From Acanthosoma haemorrhoidale (lineage: Eukaryota; Arthropoda; Insecta; Hemiptera; Acanthosomatidae), in assembly GCA_930367205.1 (NCBI GenBank), contig OV884013.1, positions 117,080,869 to 117,144,868 of the forward strand: a stretch of DNA of 64,000 nt, read 5' to 3'. The notes beneath the pieces are model-generated. The model ran no database searches. It saw nothing but the letters and a program-made list of their open reading frames with translations, and had not been told where the DNA came from. Positions 10,886 to 23,102 of the stretch are shown here, piece by piece. The first letter of the stretch is position 1. Every line of letters starts with the position of its first letter. Made by a program: the position numbers and the translations under genes.

Positions 10886-12770
10886 ACCCAGACTTCAAGA
10901 AGAAAGCAGTAGAAACCAAATACGGACCAATAAAAGTAACACAAAAATGTAAGTACCTGGGCGGTTCGGAAAAAGTAAGTATGAAAAAAAGAATCGCCAA
11001 ACTAGAGACTAAGTATTGCAACTAGAAAAACCTGTCCACTAAAGTGAAAATAAGACACTACAGCACATTCTTTAAACCGGTAATATTATATGGGACTAGG
11101 GCTGCCATCCGTCCGGGTTTTCCCGGATTTGTCCTAGTTTTGAAGACGTCCGGGGAGCGTCCGGGCGGGGTTTAAATTGTAGTCCGGGTGCAACCCGGAC
11201 TATAATAAAAGTCCGGGTTTTCGATCAGATCCGTTCCCATAATTTATGTAAATAAAAACTATGGATTAGGTATTTCACCGCACGCGCTGCCGACGCTATT
11301 TTACTACGCGAGCGGCGAGCGGGGGTGGGGCGCGCTTGACCGACGCATGGCGTGATCTGGCGAATGGCGAGCGCGAGCGATCTATTTAGCTGCGTAGCAA
11401 AATATTAGATGTGTAGACGTGTGTGGCGATTCTTAGTATATAGGAAATCACCCTATACGCTATTGCAGATATATTATAGACAAGGTAAATAACATGAACA
11501 AAAGTAAATTATTATAAATCTTTTAGCAATAAAGAAAACGCAATAAAGAATTACCAAAACATTAAAAGCATCATTATTTGACATAAATAAACACAAATTA
11601 AAGACTGATTTAATTTAGTTCAATAGAGAACTACAGTATTTGTTTCAGTGTTTATTTATTTGGGTACATTAAGTGTTACCAAAAAGTTCAAATTAATAAT
11701 GTAGTAATTTAAGTTTAAAATTTGAAGACATTTTAATGTTATTACTTTAAAAGTTGCCAAATAATTAAGAAGTATAGTTTTATTTGATTTAAATATTGAT
11801 TTAATTTAGTTACATAGATCTATGGATGAAAACGACAAATTGTGTTTTCTTTCTTGAAATATAAAGCAAAATGTAAGGCTGTTAAAATTGTTCCTTAGTA
11901 TAAGTTATTATAAATTTCTGAATTTGATTTAAGATTTAAGTTGTTTTAAAACTAAATATTGTAAATTGTATGGAAAAATAAAAAGTTAAACAAGTTTTCA
12001 TTTAATTTTATTAACTGAGTAACTAATATTGGGTTTGTTTATTTTTTATTTAATACCTAAGCTAAGAAGGTTAAAAAATAAAGCAAAATTAATAACTTGT
12101 CGTCACAAGAACGATTAAACACACTATTTCATGCAACAAAAGAGGCTTCAAATCAAAGTTTTCTTCTATCCAGTACGGAGTAAAATATATTTTAATCAAG
12201 ATGTAAGTGAATGAAAAAAAGTTTTGAAATGTCCGGGGTGATAGCTCCAAAATCCGGGGAACTTACGCTTCCGGTCCGGGGAGCAGGTTTTAGAGATGGC
12301 AGCCCTATATGGGACGGAAACCTCATGCCTCCCCAGTTTAGAAAAACTACTGAGAATAGAACGAAGAATCCTAAGAAGGATCTACGGCCCCAAAAAGACA
12401 CAAGAAGGATACAGGCTAAGATCCAACCATTAATCTACAAAGACACAAAAGACCTAGAAACGGACATAAGGATCAGGAGACTGAAATTCCACGGACATAT
12501 GGTGAGAATGGCTAAGCAGATGTAGGAAGAAACTGAAAGACTAGGAATAACGGACCAGGGTTGTCAGGACGGAGAAAGATATAGGAAAAGACTGAAGGAA
12601 ATCAAGGTTCTTGTGGGAAAGAAAAAATTGAAAAAGGGAGTCGCGTGGACAGAAGAAAGAAAACAAAAGCACGTAGAGATAATGAGGGGAAAATGGAAGG
12701 AAAGGAAAAACAAAAACAAGAAAAGAACTGATAGTAATGACATTCACGTGGTCTTTAAGGCCTTTCCGTG
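10886..12770 (+). pseudogene. LINE-C reverse transcriptase C-terminus, split by a nested hAT element
   Basis: The left part (10886-11096) translates in one frame with a stop: KCKYLGG, EKVSMKKRIAKLETKY, then KVKIRHYSTFFKPVILYGT. The right part (from 12308) continues ETSCLPSLEKLLRIERRI and LRRIYGPKK. The pattern KYLG ... KIRHY ... LYG(S/T)ET ... ERRILRRIYGP is typical of the region after the RT palm in insect non-LTR elements. The reading frame resumes across the hAT insertion once one copy of the 8-bp duplication is discounted. Downstream, 12440-12760 is purine-rich and degenerates. The element is 5'-truncated and inactive. Confidence 0.75.
11097..12307. mobile_element. hAT-type non-autonomous DNA transposon, 1,211 bp
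   Basis: The terminal inverted repeats are perfect over 13 bp: tagggctgccatc at the left and gatggcagcccta at the right. The direct flanks are the identical 8-mer tatgggac at 11089-11096 and 12308-12315; an 8-bp duplication is the hallmark of the hAT superfamily. Subterminal DNA on both sides is rich in tccggg-type motifs, a plausible transposase-binding array. The interior has no transposase frame and includes a G+C-rich block at about 11275-11390 followed by A+T-rich DNA, so it must have moved with transposase supplied in trans. Confidence 0.9.
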
Positions 12771-14001
12771 ACAAAAAAAAAATAGTGTGAAAATATAATA
12801 TAACGAATGAATGATTCACAGACTAATGAGCGCCTGTCTGTATGTTGAGGAGCTGCTGGAATAGCAGAGTTTTAAATACTAAGATCCTTAACTTATAAGT
12901 GAAATAATAGCTTGCAGATGTGCCGGTGTCCTCAGGATCTTGGAGGTCAGTGGCAAGGAAGCTCCTTCCCACCAAGTGCAGAAGAAGAATCAATAATTAC
13001 CGTTGGCCGTCGACGACGAAGACCCCACAAGGAAGAGAGGGCGCACAATGGCTTTAATGAATATTAATTGACCGGGTGGGGATTAGCCAACTGGTCTATT
13101 ACCATCCCACCGCCCTTTAGGTCTTATAGGTCTTATAGGTCTTGCAGGATTCTCCAGTCAGAGGATGCACTTAGTCCGGAGGCTAGGGATGGACCTGGAG
13201 CGCCTCATAACCGTTTGTCCCGATTCTATCGACCCCGTACAATCGATAAATCGATTAACAATTCAACATCTTGGGGATATCATACAAAATGCCATTTCAA
13301 AAGCTTGTGTAATAATTTAACACACAGGTATAACATTGTTTCATTAAAAACTATTTGAACAGAAAATTCTAAACAGTACTGTGAAAGAAAACGAAGTTAT
13401 AACAGATCTTTTACAGAAGTTAAAAGTAAGAAATGAAAAAATATCCAAAAGTATTTTTTTCCAGCAACCAAAAGTTAATATTCAAAAATATTGCATGTCA
13501 GGTTCCAATGGACTCATATTCAGCTCCTCGGCGGCTTCGAAGGAAATTATCTCGTTAGCGATGGAAACTGCAAGAAAGCGTAACCTACGGGCGAATAAGT
13601 ATGTACGTTTTTTCTCCAGCGTGTTCCAGTACACCAACCACAGTTGTGATTTGGCTTTTTCTCAAAGGGATTAGAGGAGGGAGGATTGCATCAGCAACAG
13701 TTCTGTGAAATTCAAGTAATTTAGTTGCCTCTGTTTTACCCGAGTACTCTGTCTAATGAATATTCTGCAGAATTAGCTTGAGCCCACTTGCGGTTCTTAG
13801 TACCGTAATCCTATACGGAAACCCTCAAATAAGCGTGCTTATTATTTTTAGTATTTATTTATATGGATACTTGTACTTCAATAGAAAGAAAACTGAAATA
13901 GCGTTATTTTAACTCATAACAAATATAAATTAGAATATTTTCTGATTGATTGAATTTACATTTTATCTGGGTTTAGCTAAAAAAAGTTAAGGTCAAAGTT
14001 T
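12771..14001. other. Spacer with small frames
   Basis: A short three-copy repeat of ggtcttatagg-like units lies at about 13121-13147. Frames at 13068-13358 (96 codons) and 13381-13674 (97 codons) have no recognisable domain. They could be old transposon or exon fragments, but I cannot support either. Confidence 0.4.
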
Positions 14002-14281
14002 TTTAATTATAGCAGGTCACGAGGCCACTGCCGCTTTAGTCTCCGAGGAGGATTATAGGGATGAGTGGTGCAGTGCAATGACTGTGGTACGGGATTAGGG
14101 TGGTTGGATAGGTTACTATGGAATTTCATATACTTGGATGGGATGAGTTCAAGAATGCAAGGTATCTTAAGGGTTTTGTTGGTGACGTAATAAGGGGATA
14201 ATTACTATTGTTATCAGGACTTTTGATTGAAAGGATTGGATGCACTTGATATTCGACTTTTTTGCTGTCCCCCATAGCTCT
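14002..14281 (-). mobile_element. LINE-A RT C-terminal fragment, minus strand
   Basis: On the minus strand the frame reads ELWGTAKKSNIKCIQSFQSK followed by VLITIV, which is the LINE-A RT C-terminus, then runs into the 3' region to the cctcgtgacctgctat block. It lacks the LINE-A terminus itself, so it is truncated on both sides. The 93-codon minus frame at 14167-14448 includes it. Confidence 0.8.
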
Positions 14282-16262
14282 AAGGTCAAAGTGAATAAGA
14301 AAGTTTGCAGATGCTTTAAGCCTTCTTCCAAGGAAAGATTTCTGTGAATGGAAGGTAAGGGGGTTCGGTGTTGGTTGAATTTTTTCAAAACTAATCGATA
14401 TACAATTGATGGTTGATGATCGATCAATCGATTGTGACAGTCGGTCATCTCTAGTCTATCTGTGACATTTTATAGATCTTCATCAGGCATCGCTAGGCCT
14501 CCTTATCTCCAAACATTTTATTGCCGCGATCCAAAGTAGAGGCTGTACTTTTATACAGGTACAGAGAAGTCCTTTTGTATAATTGTGTATGCAGCGCACG
14601 TAAAAATAAATCTATCGATCTTATAATACTGGAAACATATTCCACAATAACGTTATTGACAATTTTTATTGTGCTAGTGGGAAAAAATTCTTATTTAAAA
14701 ACAATATATTAAAATTATCCGAAAATTAATGGTTTCACACGGTGTCAAAGAGAACTCATATTAAGAGGTTGGTAAACCCCTCGATCCCGGGTTCAAATCC
14801 CGACCTTTGCCAGTAAGTTTTTCTTTAGATATTAATTATTACTAATTATGCTAGTGAAGCAGTTAGGAGCGTACTTAGAAAATTTCCGACCCTAGATTAA
14901 AAGTAATTTAAGAATGAAGGACCTGAATTAAAAAAAAAGTACTTCAATAATACATTAAAAAAAATTATGATTCCCGGGCCAGCTATGGAAATTTTGTTGA
15001 TATAGCTATTTTAAATGGTTGCAATGGTTCAAGATACAGATGATGGAGTTTTAGTCAAATACAGAGGCTTTTGTGCTCATTCGATGCATATATTTCAAAA
15101 AAAAATTTTTTAAAGTGTGTCACCTGTGATTAAAACCCATGTGTCACATTCCTTGCAGAATAATTTCAAGAAGAGCGGGCATTTAGTAGTGATATTGTGG
15201 TCTGGTTGGCACCTCCTCGTGGCAGAGGTGCCCAAGAAGAAGAAACGGTGACCCTAAGAAGAGGAAATATTTGAGAGATGAGCCGAAATACCAGAATGAG
15301 AGAATTATAGGGCGGACACTGGTGGATACCGACACGGGCGCTCCGACCGCGACCTCTGACCTCGCATTACAGCCAGTCACCAGTGACACCTGTCCCAGTC
15401 CTGGCCTCTCCTTGTCCCTCCACTCACAGGATCCAATCCTGGCCAATGTTTCATTTTATAACATTCTATCCTATAACATTGACGAAAGAGTCAATTTGAA
15501 CGAGTCAATTTGAATGAGACAGGTGAACGAGACGTTCAAACTAACCCCACCTTTCCCCACGTCCTCGACGTCAATTGCCCCAAACACATCTAACTCCAGA
15601 GCTTCAAACTTGAAAATACCGCAAGCTCAACTTTATATGCATGATCTGCCATAATGGTCGTAATAATTATTCAATAGGTCAGGAATGTTAAAGGACTACT
15701 CTACAAAACTTGTAAACGAACAAACATAAATTTTCAATAATTGACAATCTGCCCCATTCATCTAATAATTAATGAAATAAGTACTCTGATTATTTATTCG
15801 TTGTTAGGTTTAGTCAAATCTAAAGATTCTAATTGAAGTTTTATGTTACCAACTCACCTCCAAATCATTTTTTTTTCTGTTCCATATTATTGTACCATCA
15901 GGTAGATTGGTTGATACCAGCTATCAGCAGGAAATATATACATTGTTTCATTCAAAATAAACATACTATGCCTCCTCTTCAAAGCCCTAAAAACAATGAA
16001 CAAAATAATCAATGTTATTTGGATGACTAAGATTAACTGATTAATACACTTTTTATGACTTGATTGATACACTAGTTTTTGTAACTTTGTGAGGTTTAAA
16101 TCTTTGAAATACAATCATTGGTAGAGAAAGTGTCATTGAAATTCTGATGTTTCACTTTGTCTTCAGAGAAGAGGACGAGCTAAAATGACTGAACCTTCAA
16201 CCAGACAATATTTTTCTTAAAAGGCTTAATAGTATTCATTCCAAATTTTACTTTAACAAATG
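14282..16262. other. 2-kb spacer
   Basis: No supportable gene. A tRNA-like T-arm motif (gggttcaaatcccg at about 14789-14802) lacks the rest of a cloverleaf. The block 15180-15600 is less A+T-rich and carries opposing 80-87 codon frames without domains. Near 15486-15515 gagtcaatttgaa occurs twice. Confidence 0.45.
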
Positions 16263-16757
16263 AATAAAAATCAATATCACGACATGATAACACAGTTCTT
16301 TGTGCCGAAATTGGATGATATTGATGTGGCCAATACGTGGTTTCAACAAGATGGTGCCGCATGCCATACAGCCCATGAAACAATTCAAATACTGCATGAG
16401 ACATTTCCAGATCGTGTACTCTCTCGTTTCGGTGATCAGAATTGGCCCCCTAGATCGTGTGATTTAACACCTTTAGATTTCTTTTTATGGGGTTATTTGA
16501 AGTCAAAGTTGTATGTCAACAAGCCCACATCCACCCGTGCATTAAAAGAGGAAATTGAACCACATTTATGCCAAATGATCAGGGAAAATTTCGACAAAAA
16601 TGTGCCAGCAAAGTCTTGGAGGCCATTTGCCCGATGTGTTACCCATAAATAACCCTATCCTATTTACTTTATAATTCAATAAAAAAATAATAGCAAAAAT
16701 ACTAAAAACTATGTTTTCTATTTAAATCAAATCTCGCGTTAATTCTGGGATACTCTT
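16263..16757 (+). mobile_element. ITm-1 3' half carrying parental sequence missing from the deleted copies
   Basis: The frame 16260-16652 (130 codons) encodes QYHDMITQFFVPKLDDIDVA, then TWFQQDGAACHTA, CDLTPLDFFLWG and the C-terminus. The first 10 codons lie upstream of the junction used by the deleted family members, so this copy derives from the longer parent element. There is a small in-frame loss near IEPHLCQM. The 3' terminal repeat (cgttaattctgggatactct) ends at about 16757. The 5' half, including the DNA-binding domain and the first catalytic residue, is absent. Confidence 0.8.
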
Positions 16758-17683
16758 TCGATATAAACCGAAAATGCGTTTCAAGGGGTCTTTAAGTTAC
16801 TAAAAAAAAAAAAGAAGGTTTTAAAGTCACAGGACGTTGACAAAGCCTATTTTCGTTCATCCATTAACAAAACCCAAAAGCCCCGTAGACATATTGACGA
16901 ATGGAGAGTTATGATGTCTGTTGCCTTCTATGATAAATAATCGATCCCATGATATACTTTCTTGACAGTGGAACAGTTTGTTAGAAGCAAAATATTTCTG
17001 ATTCACGAATTGTCGGACGTGGCTTTATGTTGTCGCTATGATTACTACTTGAGCCTTTGTCATAATTCCAACCGAACCAGTTATAGTAGCAACTTCTTTC
17101 GCGAGTATGCCCACAAATAGTCAGGGCCTTTCCAACCTCACCTTTCTTGTTTGTCAGGACCGTTTTGGACTGAAATTGTTCTACTGCGATTTTCATACCG
17201 GAACTTGAACTGGTTCGAGAGCAAAATAATTTCCTAAGGCAAGTGCTAAAACCGTCTACGGAGTAATACCTCACCAAAAACGGCAAAAATAAATTTCTAC
17301 TTCGGTTGTAATAAGCTTGAGTCTCAAGTCATAAAAACTGGGAGTAACAGCAGCAGCATTTCAGAATGTCTATTGCTAATCTTTACAGCGGTATTTATTA
17401 ATTTGCGAGAGTTTTTATTGATGTACCTCTTTTTTATTTTAGCTAAAATAATGTAATAATCCACTACAGTTCGGTAAAAATATATTAATATCCTGTAATC
17501 ATATTAGCCAAGACAGAAAATTTCCGCAATTGGAATTTATGATTCTAAAGTCAAAGAAAATAATATAATAAAATCTAAAATAATACCTTCTAGGAGCCTA
17601 TCTCTAAAATGAAATATATGTCAATAGGAAATAATGAAAATGATGTTGAAATGATTTTTTTTTAAATTACCCATTAAAACAAT
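16758..17683. other. A+T-rich spacer
   Basis: The 101-codon minus frame at 16981-17286 has no recognisable domain. Nothing else is supported. Confidence 0.4.
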
Positions 17684-18312
17684 GTAACCTAGTCACCATA
17701 TTGACACATTCGTGCCATTATTGGTTTTTGGTACAGTTAATTGAGATCCTACTAATTTTAAACATTTTGAAATTGGGATACAAATGTGTCCTTGTGTTGT
17801 TTATAAATACAAATCTCTTCCGTAATGGTTTCCGTTTTTTCTATGTGAAGTGAGATGGTGTCATTGCAATGCTTAAAGTTTACCCCATATTTTTGGGAAT
17901 TTGATTATGGTCCATACTCTTTGGTAAAATGATAAAACCACAAAGATGAAGAGGAATACAAAAAAATTTCATTCTAGAATTAATAGTAACATACTTGACA
18001 TGTTATATATTACATGTATTTTCGTAACGGTTTTGAGTTGTCTTACGATGGCAAGTTACTGTACCGTTAAAACAGTATTGGCCCAAATGAGACAATTCCA
18101 AGCATTCTTCACTCAAGGTGCCAGTGTTTATCTAAAGAGATTCTCGGGAAATGGTAAGCAAAATATGGACCGAAAATTATATTGAACCCATGGTGTTAAA
18201 GCAGGAAGTAATCACAGCCATGGGTAGATTGGAGGCTGGTATAACAGCAATGATTGTATATTCTAAATAATAACGAACAAATAATATGTATAGTTGTATT
18301 CGATGATTGGTT
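17684..18312. repeat. Module A-B preceding minisatellite array 1
   Basis: Segment A (17684-18091) recurs at 19195-19582 and segment B (18089-18312) recurs at 23640-23858, both with high identity. Together they are the non-repetitive leader of a module that continues into the 29-bp array. A contains a 24-28 bp stretch near 17898-17925 missing from its second copy. Neither segment has a convincing frame. Confidence 0.8.
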
Positions 18313-19194
18313 GTACAAATTTGACATAGATATTACCAAATGGACAAATTTGGCATACATTTTACCAAATGGACAATTTTGACATACATTTTGCCAAAGG
18401 GATAAATTTGACATACATTTTACCAAATGGACAATTTTGACATACATTTTGCCAAAGGGATAAATTTGACATACATTTTACCAAATGGACAATTTTGACG
18501 TAGATATTACCAAATGGACAAATTTGACGTACATATTACCAAATGGACAAATTTGACGTAGATATTACCAAATGGACCAATTTGACGTACATATTACCAA
18601 TTGGGCAGATTTGACATAGACATTACTAATTGGGCAAATTTGACATTCATATTACTATATGGACAAATTTGACAGTCGTATTACCAAATGGACAAATTTG
18701 ACATACATTTTACCAAATGGACAATTTTGACATACATTTTGCCAAAGGGATAAATTTGACATACATTTTACCAAATGGACAATTTTGACATACATATTGC
18801 CAAATGGAAAAGTTTGACATACATATTGCCATATGAACAAATTTGACAGTCGTATTACCAAATGGACAAATTTGACATACATTTTACCAAATGGAAAAAT
18901 TAGACATACATATTGCCATATGGACAAATTTGACATTCGTATTACCAAATGGACAATTTTGACATACATATTGCCAAATGGAAAAATTTGACATACATAT
19001 TGCCATACGGACAAATTTGACAGTCGTATTACCAAATGGACAATTTTGACATACATATTGCCAAATGGAAAAATTTGACATACATATTGCCAAATGGAAA
19101 ATTTTGACATACATATTGCCATATGGACAAATTTGACATTCGTATTACCAAATGGACAAATTTGACATACATTTTACCAAAGGACAAATTTGAC
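18313..19194. repeat. 29-bp minisatellite array 1
   Basis: About 30 units of 29 bp with the core accaaatggacaaatttgac followed by atacatatt. Variants differ at taccaaa/gccaaag, aattttg/aaatttg and atacat/attcgt. Because 29 is not a multiple of 3, three units make a 29-residue translated repeat, which explains the long minus-strand frame at 18655-19122. That frame is not a gene. Confidence 0.95.
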
Positions 19195-19582
19195 ATACAA
19201 TCTGGTCACCGTGTTGACACATTCAAGGCATTATTGGTTTTTAGTACATTTAATTGAGATATTAAATCCTACTCCATTTTAAACATTTTGAAATTGGGAT
19301 ACAAATGCGTCCTTGTGTTGTTTATAAATACAAACCTCTTCCATAATGGTTTCCGTTCGTGAAGTGAGATGGTGTCATTGCAATGCTTAAACTTTACCCC
19401 ATCTTTTTGGTAAAACGATAAAACCACAAAGATGAAGAGGAATACGAAAAAAATGTATTTCATTATAGAATTAATAGTAACATACTTGACATGTTATATA
19501 TTACATGTATTTTCGTAACGGTTTTGAGTTGTCTTACGATGGCAAGTTACAGTACCGTTAAAACAGTATTGGCCCAAGTGAG
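19195..19582. repeat. Second copy of segment A
   Basis: Matches 17684-18091 from tcaccgtgttgacacattc through ggcccaagtgag with scattered substitutions and one internal gap. It stops abruptly at the point where A would join B. Confidence 0.85.
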
Positions 19583-21151
19583 CCTCAGTGAACACTAATT
19601 ACTGACTAGTAGAATCCGAAAGTACCTGCAGTGTAATGACGAGTGCCTTGTTCCATTCCGCTGCAAAATGACTAGAAAAAATGATGATTGGTTTCTTCTC
19701 GTTTTGCACCTGCAGGAGTAACGTCTCTACTTTTAAGGAGTAGAAAGTGGTGGACTTGAACCAGTGGGAGTGGACTTAACTCATGTTGGTCCGCCCTGTA
19801 GGTTGAAGTGTATGCTCGAGTGTTGACTCGACTCTGCTAATGGTGTGTCTTTTGTGATTGCAATTAGCACACCGTGGCTGATGTGATATGTCACTTCATT
19901 AATTTTGCGCTTATCAGTTCATCTCCAACAGCCGGCGCAAATGTTTCTCTAACTCTTTCATCTGATTGCGTTCAAATTTATGAACCATTAGTTAATTACA
20001 GGTGAACTATCAATGCTTTGAAGTAGCGTAGTTAAATCCGTGGTTACGATCATATGTCTAGAAATTATAAATTTATCCATCCCAGCAGAGCAAGCAAGGT
20101 ATAAGTTTAAAATATATTTTTCTTATTGATATTTTTCTTAAATATTTAAAGGTTTACTCATGTCCCGTCTTTAGGAACAGATAAACTTTGGTTGATTTTT
20201 CATCGCAAAAAATATTTTGTCTGTTCACGGTTGTGTGAATATAAGGCCAGTTGTTTAATTTGTCATTTTTTCCTTCGGTTTTTACTTTAAACAGGGCACA
20301 TTATTTACGATATGTTTAGAAAATATACGAGATACACTGAGGAATTAGATTGTACCATGTTGCTGGTATCCACCAGGCACGGCACAGCTGCAAAGGGCTA
20401 TTGAACGGTAATCAGATGACTCCGGATTCGAAACCCGGCATTGATCCTGTATTTTCTATTTTACCGGATAATTATTATAACTAATACATATAAAATTTTA
20501 CATAGTGGATTCAATTAATTGGATTGATTAGTTTAAATAATATTTGTATTACCTTATTTCTTTTATTCTTGTCATAACTTTCGAAAAATTTCCCTGTCAA
20601 AATAATGGAGACAATTAGGCATTGTAAGCAAGTAGGTAGAAAAGGGTATCTCTCATTAAAATAAAAACCTTACATTTTTTATGCCTGGCCAGTCTTGCAT
20701 AAAGTTGTTCCCATGTTTATTACATGTTTCATTACTAACTATCAATCGTACTAGCCATGTCTAACCATATTCGTTTCAGGTCAATTTCAAAGTCTACTGA
20801 ACTACTAAACAGGTCTGTGTGAGCATCCTGATATGTCAGAAATTTTCAAATCCATTTATAATTTGAAAGAATTTTTTTTTTTATATTTTTCTAAAGAAAA
20901 TAAATTTAGGGAAAATCTTTTTTCAAGGGGCCTCTCTTCTGAGGATTTTTTCAACTAGGCCAACCAATCAGCGATTCAAACCGAGGATGTACCAAGAACT
21001 ATTTATTTTCTTTATAATTTTGTCTAAAGCTCCTATTTACTAGACAGGCTAACATTTATAATATATGATAAATTAAACATGAAATAGTACACAGCATCAT
21101 AATATCCATGACCAGCTGAATGTGACCTGAATTTTTCTTTGATTTTTAATA
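19583..21151. other. Left part of the 4-kb block separating A' from B'
   Basis: No gene recognised. A T-arm-like motif (ccggattcgaaacccgg at about 20423-20439) is not part of a foldable tRNA. Otherwise A+T-rich. Confidence 0.45.
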
Positions 21152-21371
21152 TGAGGCTCTTGGTCAGTCTCCACTGACTTCCCAAGACACCGCTTCCTCT
21201 TTCGCATGCGAGGAAGGTGACAACCATGTGGATTTGGGAGGTCTCTTGGCTGTTTGTAAATACTGTATGAATGAACGAGTGAATGCAGATTGTACATATA
21301 GTATGAATGAGAACATTTATCACAATTACTTATTGTCTAACAAGGCAGATTGTAATTTTAGCACAATAAAG
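21152..21371 (+). mobile_element. LINE-A 3' end, agcacaataaag subtype
   Basis: Starts at gaggctcttggtcag and lacks about 50 bp between the tccactg and acttcccaaga blocks that other copies retain. It ends in attttagcacaataaagaag, the second 3'-end subtype of the family. Confidence 0.85.
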
Positions 21372-22669
21372 AAGATTCAATTAGATTTTTATTAAAAAAT
21401 CTATCTGTCAAGTAACGTAACTTGAGTTTTGTTGGAATGTTCGCGCTGGTCTTCCTGGTAAGAATCCAGGCCCTAGTTCTGGCTTTTTGCCTGCGCTCAG
21501 AAACGGCTAGTTCTGCTACCACTATCTGAGTGAAAAATTCTTTTTTTGTTATGCCAACACTTATTTTGAATTTTCTCCCCCATCATATTATGTTAGAGGT
21601 TTGTCTGAAGCCACCTCATATCCCATCTATCTTATTTCTTCCTTATGTGTTTCTTTAGAGTTAAATCTCACAATCGTTATATACTATTCTTCGTTGGAAT
21701 CTGACCTGCGCAGGCTTGGAAGTTAGTATGGCAGATGTGTATGCTTAAGCGCACTTTCTACATGTCGCCTAGGGGACATTCCCTTTTCTATAAGAGGCGT
21801 ATCTGTTTGGATTGGAGACAGGACCAAATAAATCCGGCCACTTGTCGATGCAAGGGCTTTAGTATGGGACTCAGCCGTCGGGGTCAGACCCTGCGGGACC
21901 CGCAAGATATGTATCCTCATACTCCTTGCTATAACTCCCAAGCAGAAGACCCTGCCCAGGTTTCCCTAGGAGGACTGGACGACCTGTGAAGTCGGCGCAC
22001 AGTGGGATATCAGTTAGCGAGCGACGACCTCCTTACATCCGACAACTGTTGTAACAGTTCAAGTCCTCCTGAAGAAGCATCAGCTGAAATTGAAGACTCC
22101 TTGTGTCCCCTTTAGGCATCCGAGTCGCTCCTTGCGCTCCTGATGTATTTATTACCAGCCAGGAGGCGATTTATCGTGGGCAGAGTCGCCCCTCCTTCCC
22201 GTCTTCACTCTCTTGTCCACTTTATGGATTCCTCCGGTGAGGAAGCCTCCCATTCTTTCTAGGAATGGACATGGGGAGGAATCAAGCTGCACGAGGAACT
22301 GCATGGTAATGTCAAATTTTACACTATAATCTGCTTCCGTACGCCGCCGTAGCCATTTCAGTTTATTGATTATTGTTATTAATGTGGAAGATGAATTTTA
22401 TTATCATGCTCTATGCTCTATTTCTCGAAGAAATTATATAAATTAACCCCAGGGTCTCATCAAGCAAGTCTTGAGATGAAAGCCGAAAAGTACCCTGCTA
22501 GAAAAGCATTGAGTTCATTTTACACAAGCATGTCAGTTTCCTGATTGCATCCTTTATGCCACAATAAAGATATTCAGCAATTAATGTGTATTATGTCGGT
22601 ATTTCCTATTAAACTCACTTTACAACTAATATTTTCAGGTTGGCTAGAAATTTTATTGGAAAAAAAAAA
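21372..22669. other. Spacer with a G+C-richer block
   Basis: The stretch 21700-22310 is clearly less A+T-rich than its surroundings and contains overlapping 72-84 codon frames on both strands without a recognisable domain. It might be an unidentified element or exon debris. Confidence 0.4.
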
Positions 22670-23102
22670 AGACTTATAAAACTTGTATGTACCTGAGCGC
22701 TAAACACAAAAAGATGCCTTTCAGGTAGATTAAGTAGAATTGTTGACAAAATAAAATGACCTATAAACTTGTGTGTACCTGAGCGCTAAAGACAAAAAGA
22801 TGCCTTTCGGGTAGATTAAGTAGAATTGTTGACAAAATAAAATGACCTATAAACTTGTGTGTACCTGAGCGCTAAAGACAAAAAGATGCCTTTCGGGTAG
22901 ATTAAGTAGAATTGCTGACAAAATAAAATGACCTATAAACTTGTGTGTACCTGAGCACTGAAGACAAAAAGATGCCTTTCCGGTAGATTAAGTAGAATTG
23001 TTGACAAAATAAAATGACCTATAAGCTTGTGTGTACCTGAGCGCTGAAGACAAAAAGATGCCTTTCGGGTAGATTAAGTAGAATTGTTGACAAAATAAAA
23101 TG
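22670..23102. repeat. 86-bp tandem repeat, five copies
   Basis: The unit runs from gacctataaacttgtgtg through tacctgagcgctaaagac, atgcctttcgggtag and attgttgacaaaataaaat. Starts fall at about 22672, 22758, 22844, 22930 and 23016, an exact 86-bp period. Copies differ by only a few bases, the first being the most divergent, so the expansion is recent. Confidence 0.95.

Noticed and set aside
14741..14813. Possible tRNA gene (gggttcaaatcccg T-arm)
   Set aside because: The T-arm is good, but there is no A box at the expected distance, no D-arm or anticodon arm, and the acceptor arms pair poorly. At most it is a tRNA-derived relic.
18655..19122. 155-codon minus-strand frame with repeating residues
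   Set aside because: It is a translation of the 29-bp minisatellite. Alternative frames are equally open because the unit lacks stops in two phases.
17684..19582. LTR retrotransposon with A and A' as long terminal repeats
   Set aside because: The interior is only segment B and a minisatellite. There is no gag/pol sequence, no primer-binding site and no TG...CA ends, and B also recurs with array 2, so a tandem module duplication fits better.
20380..20445. Second tRNA-like T-arm (ccggattcgaaacccgg)
   Set aside because: The rest of a cloverleaf cannot be formed and no A box is present.
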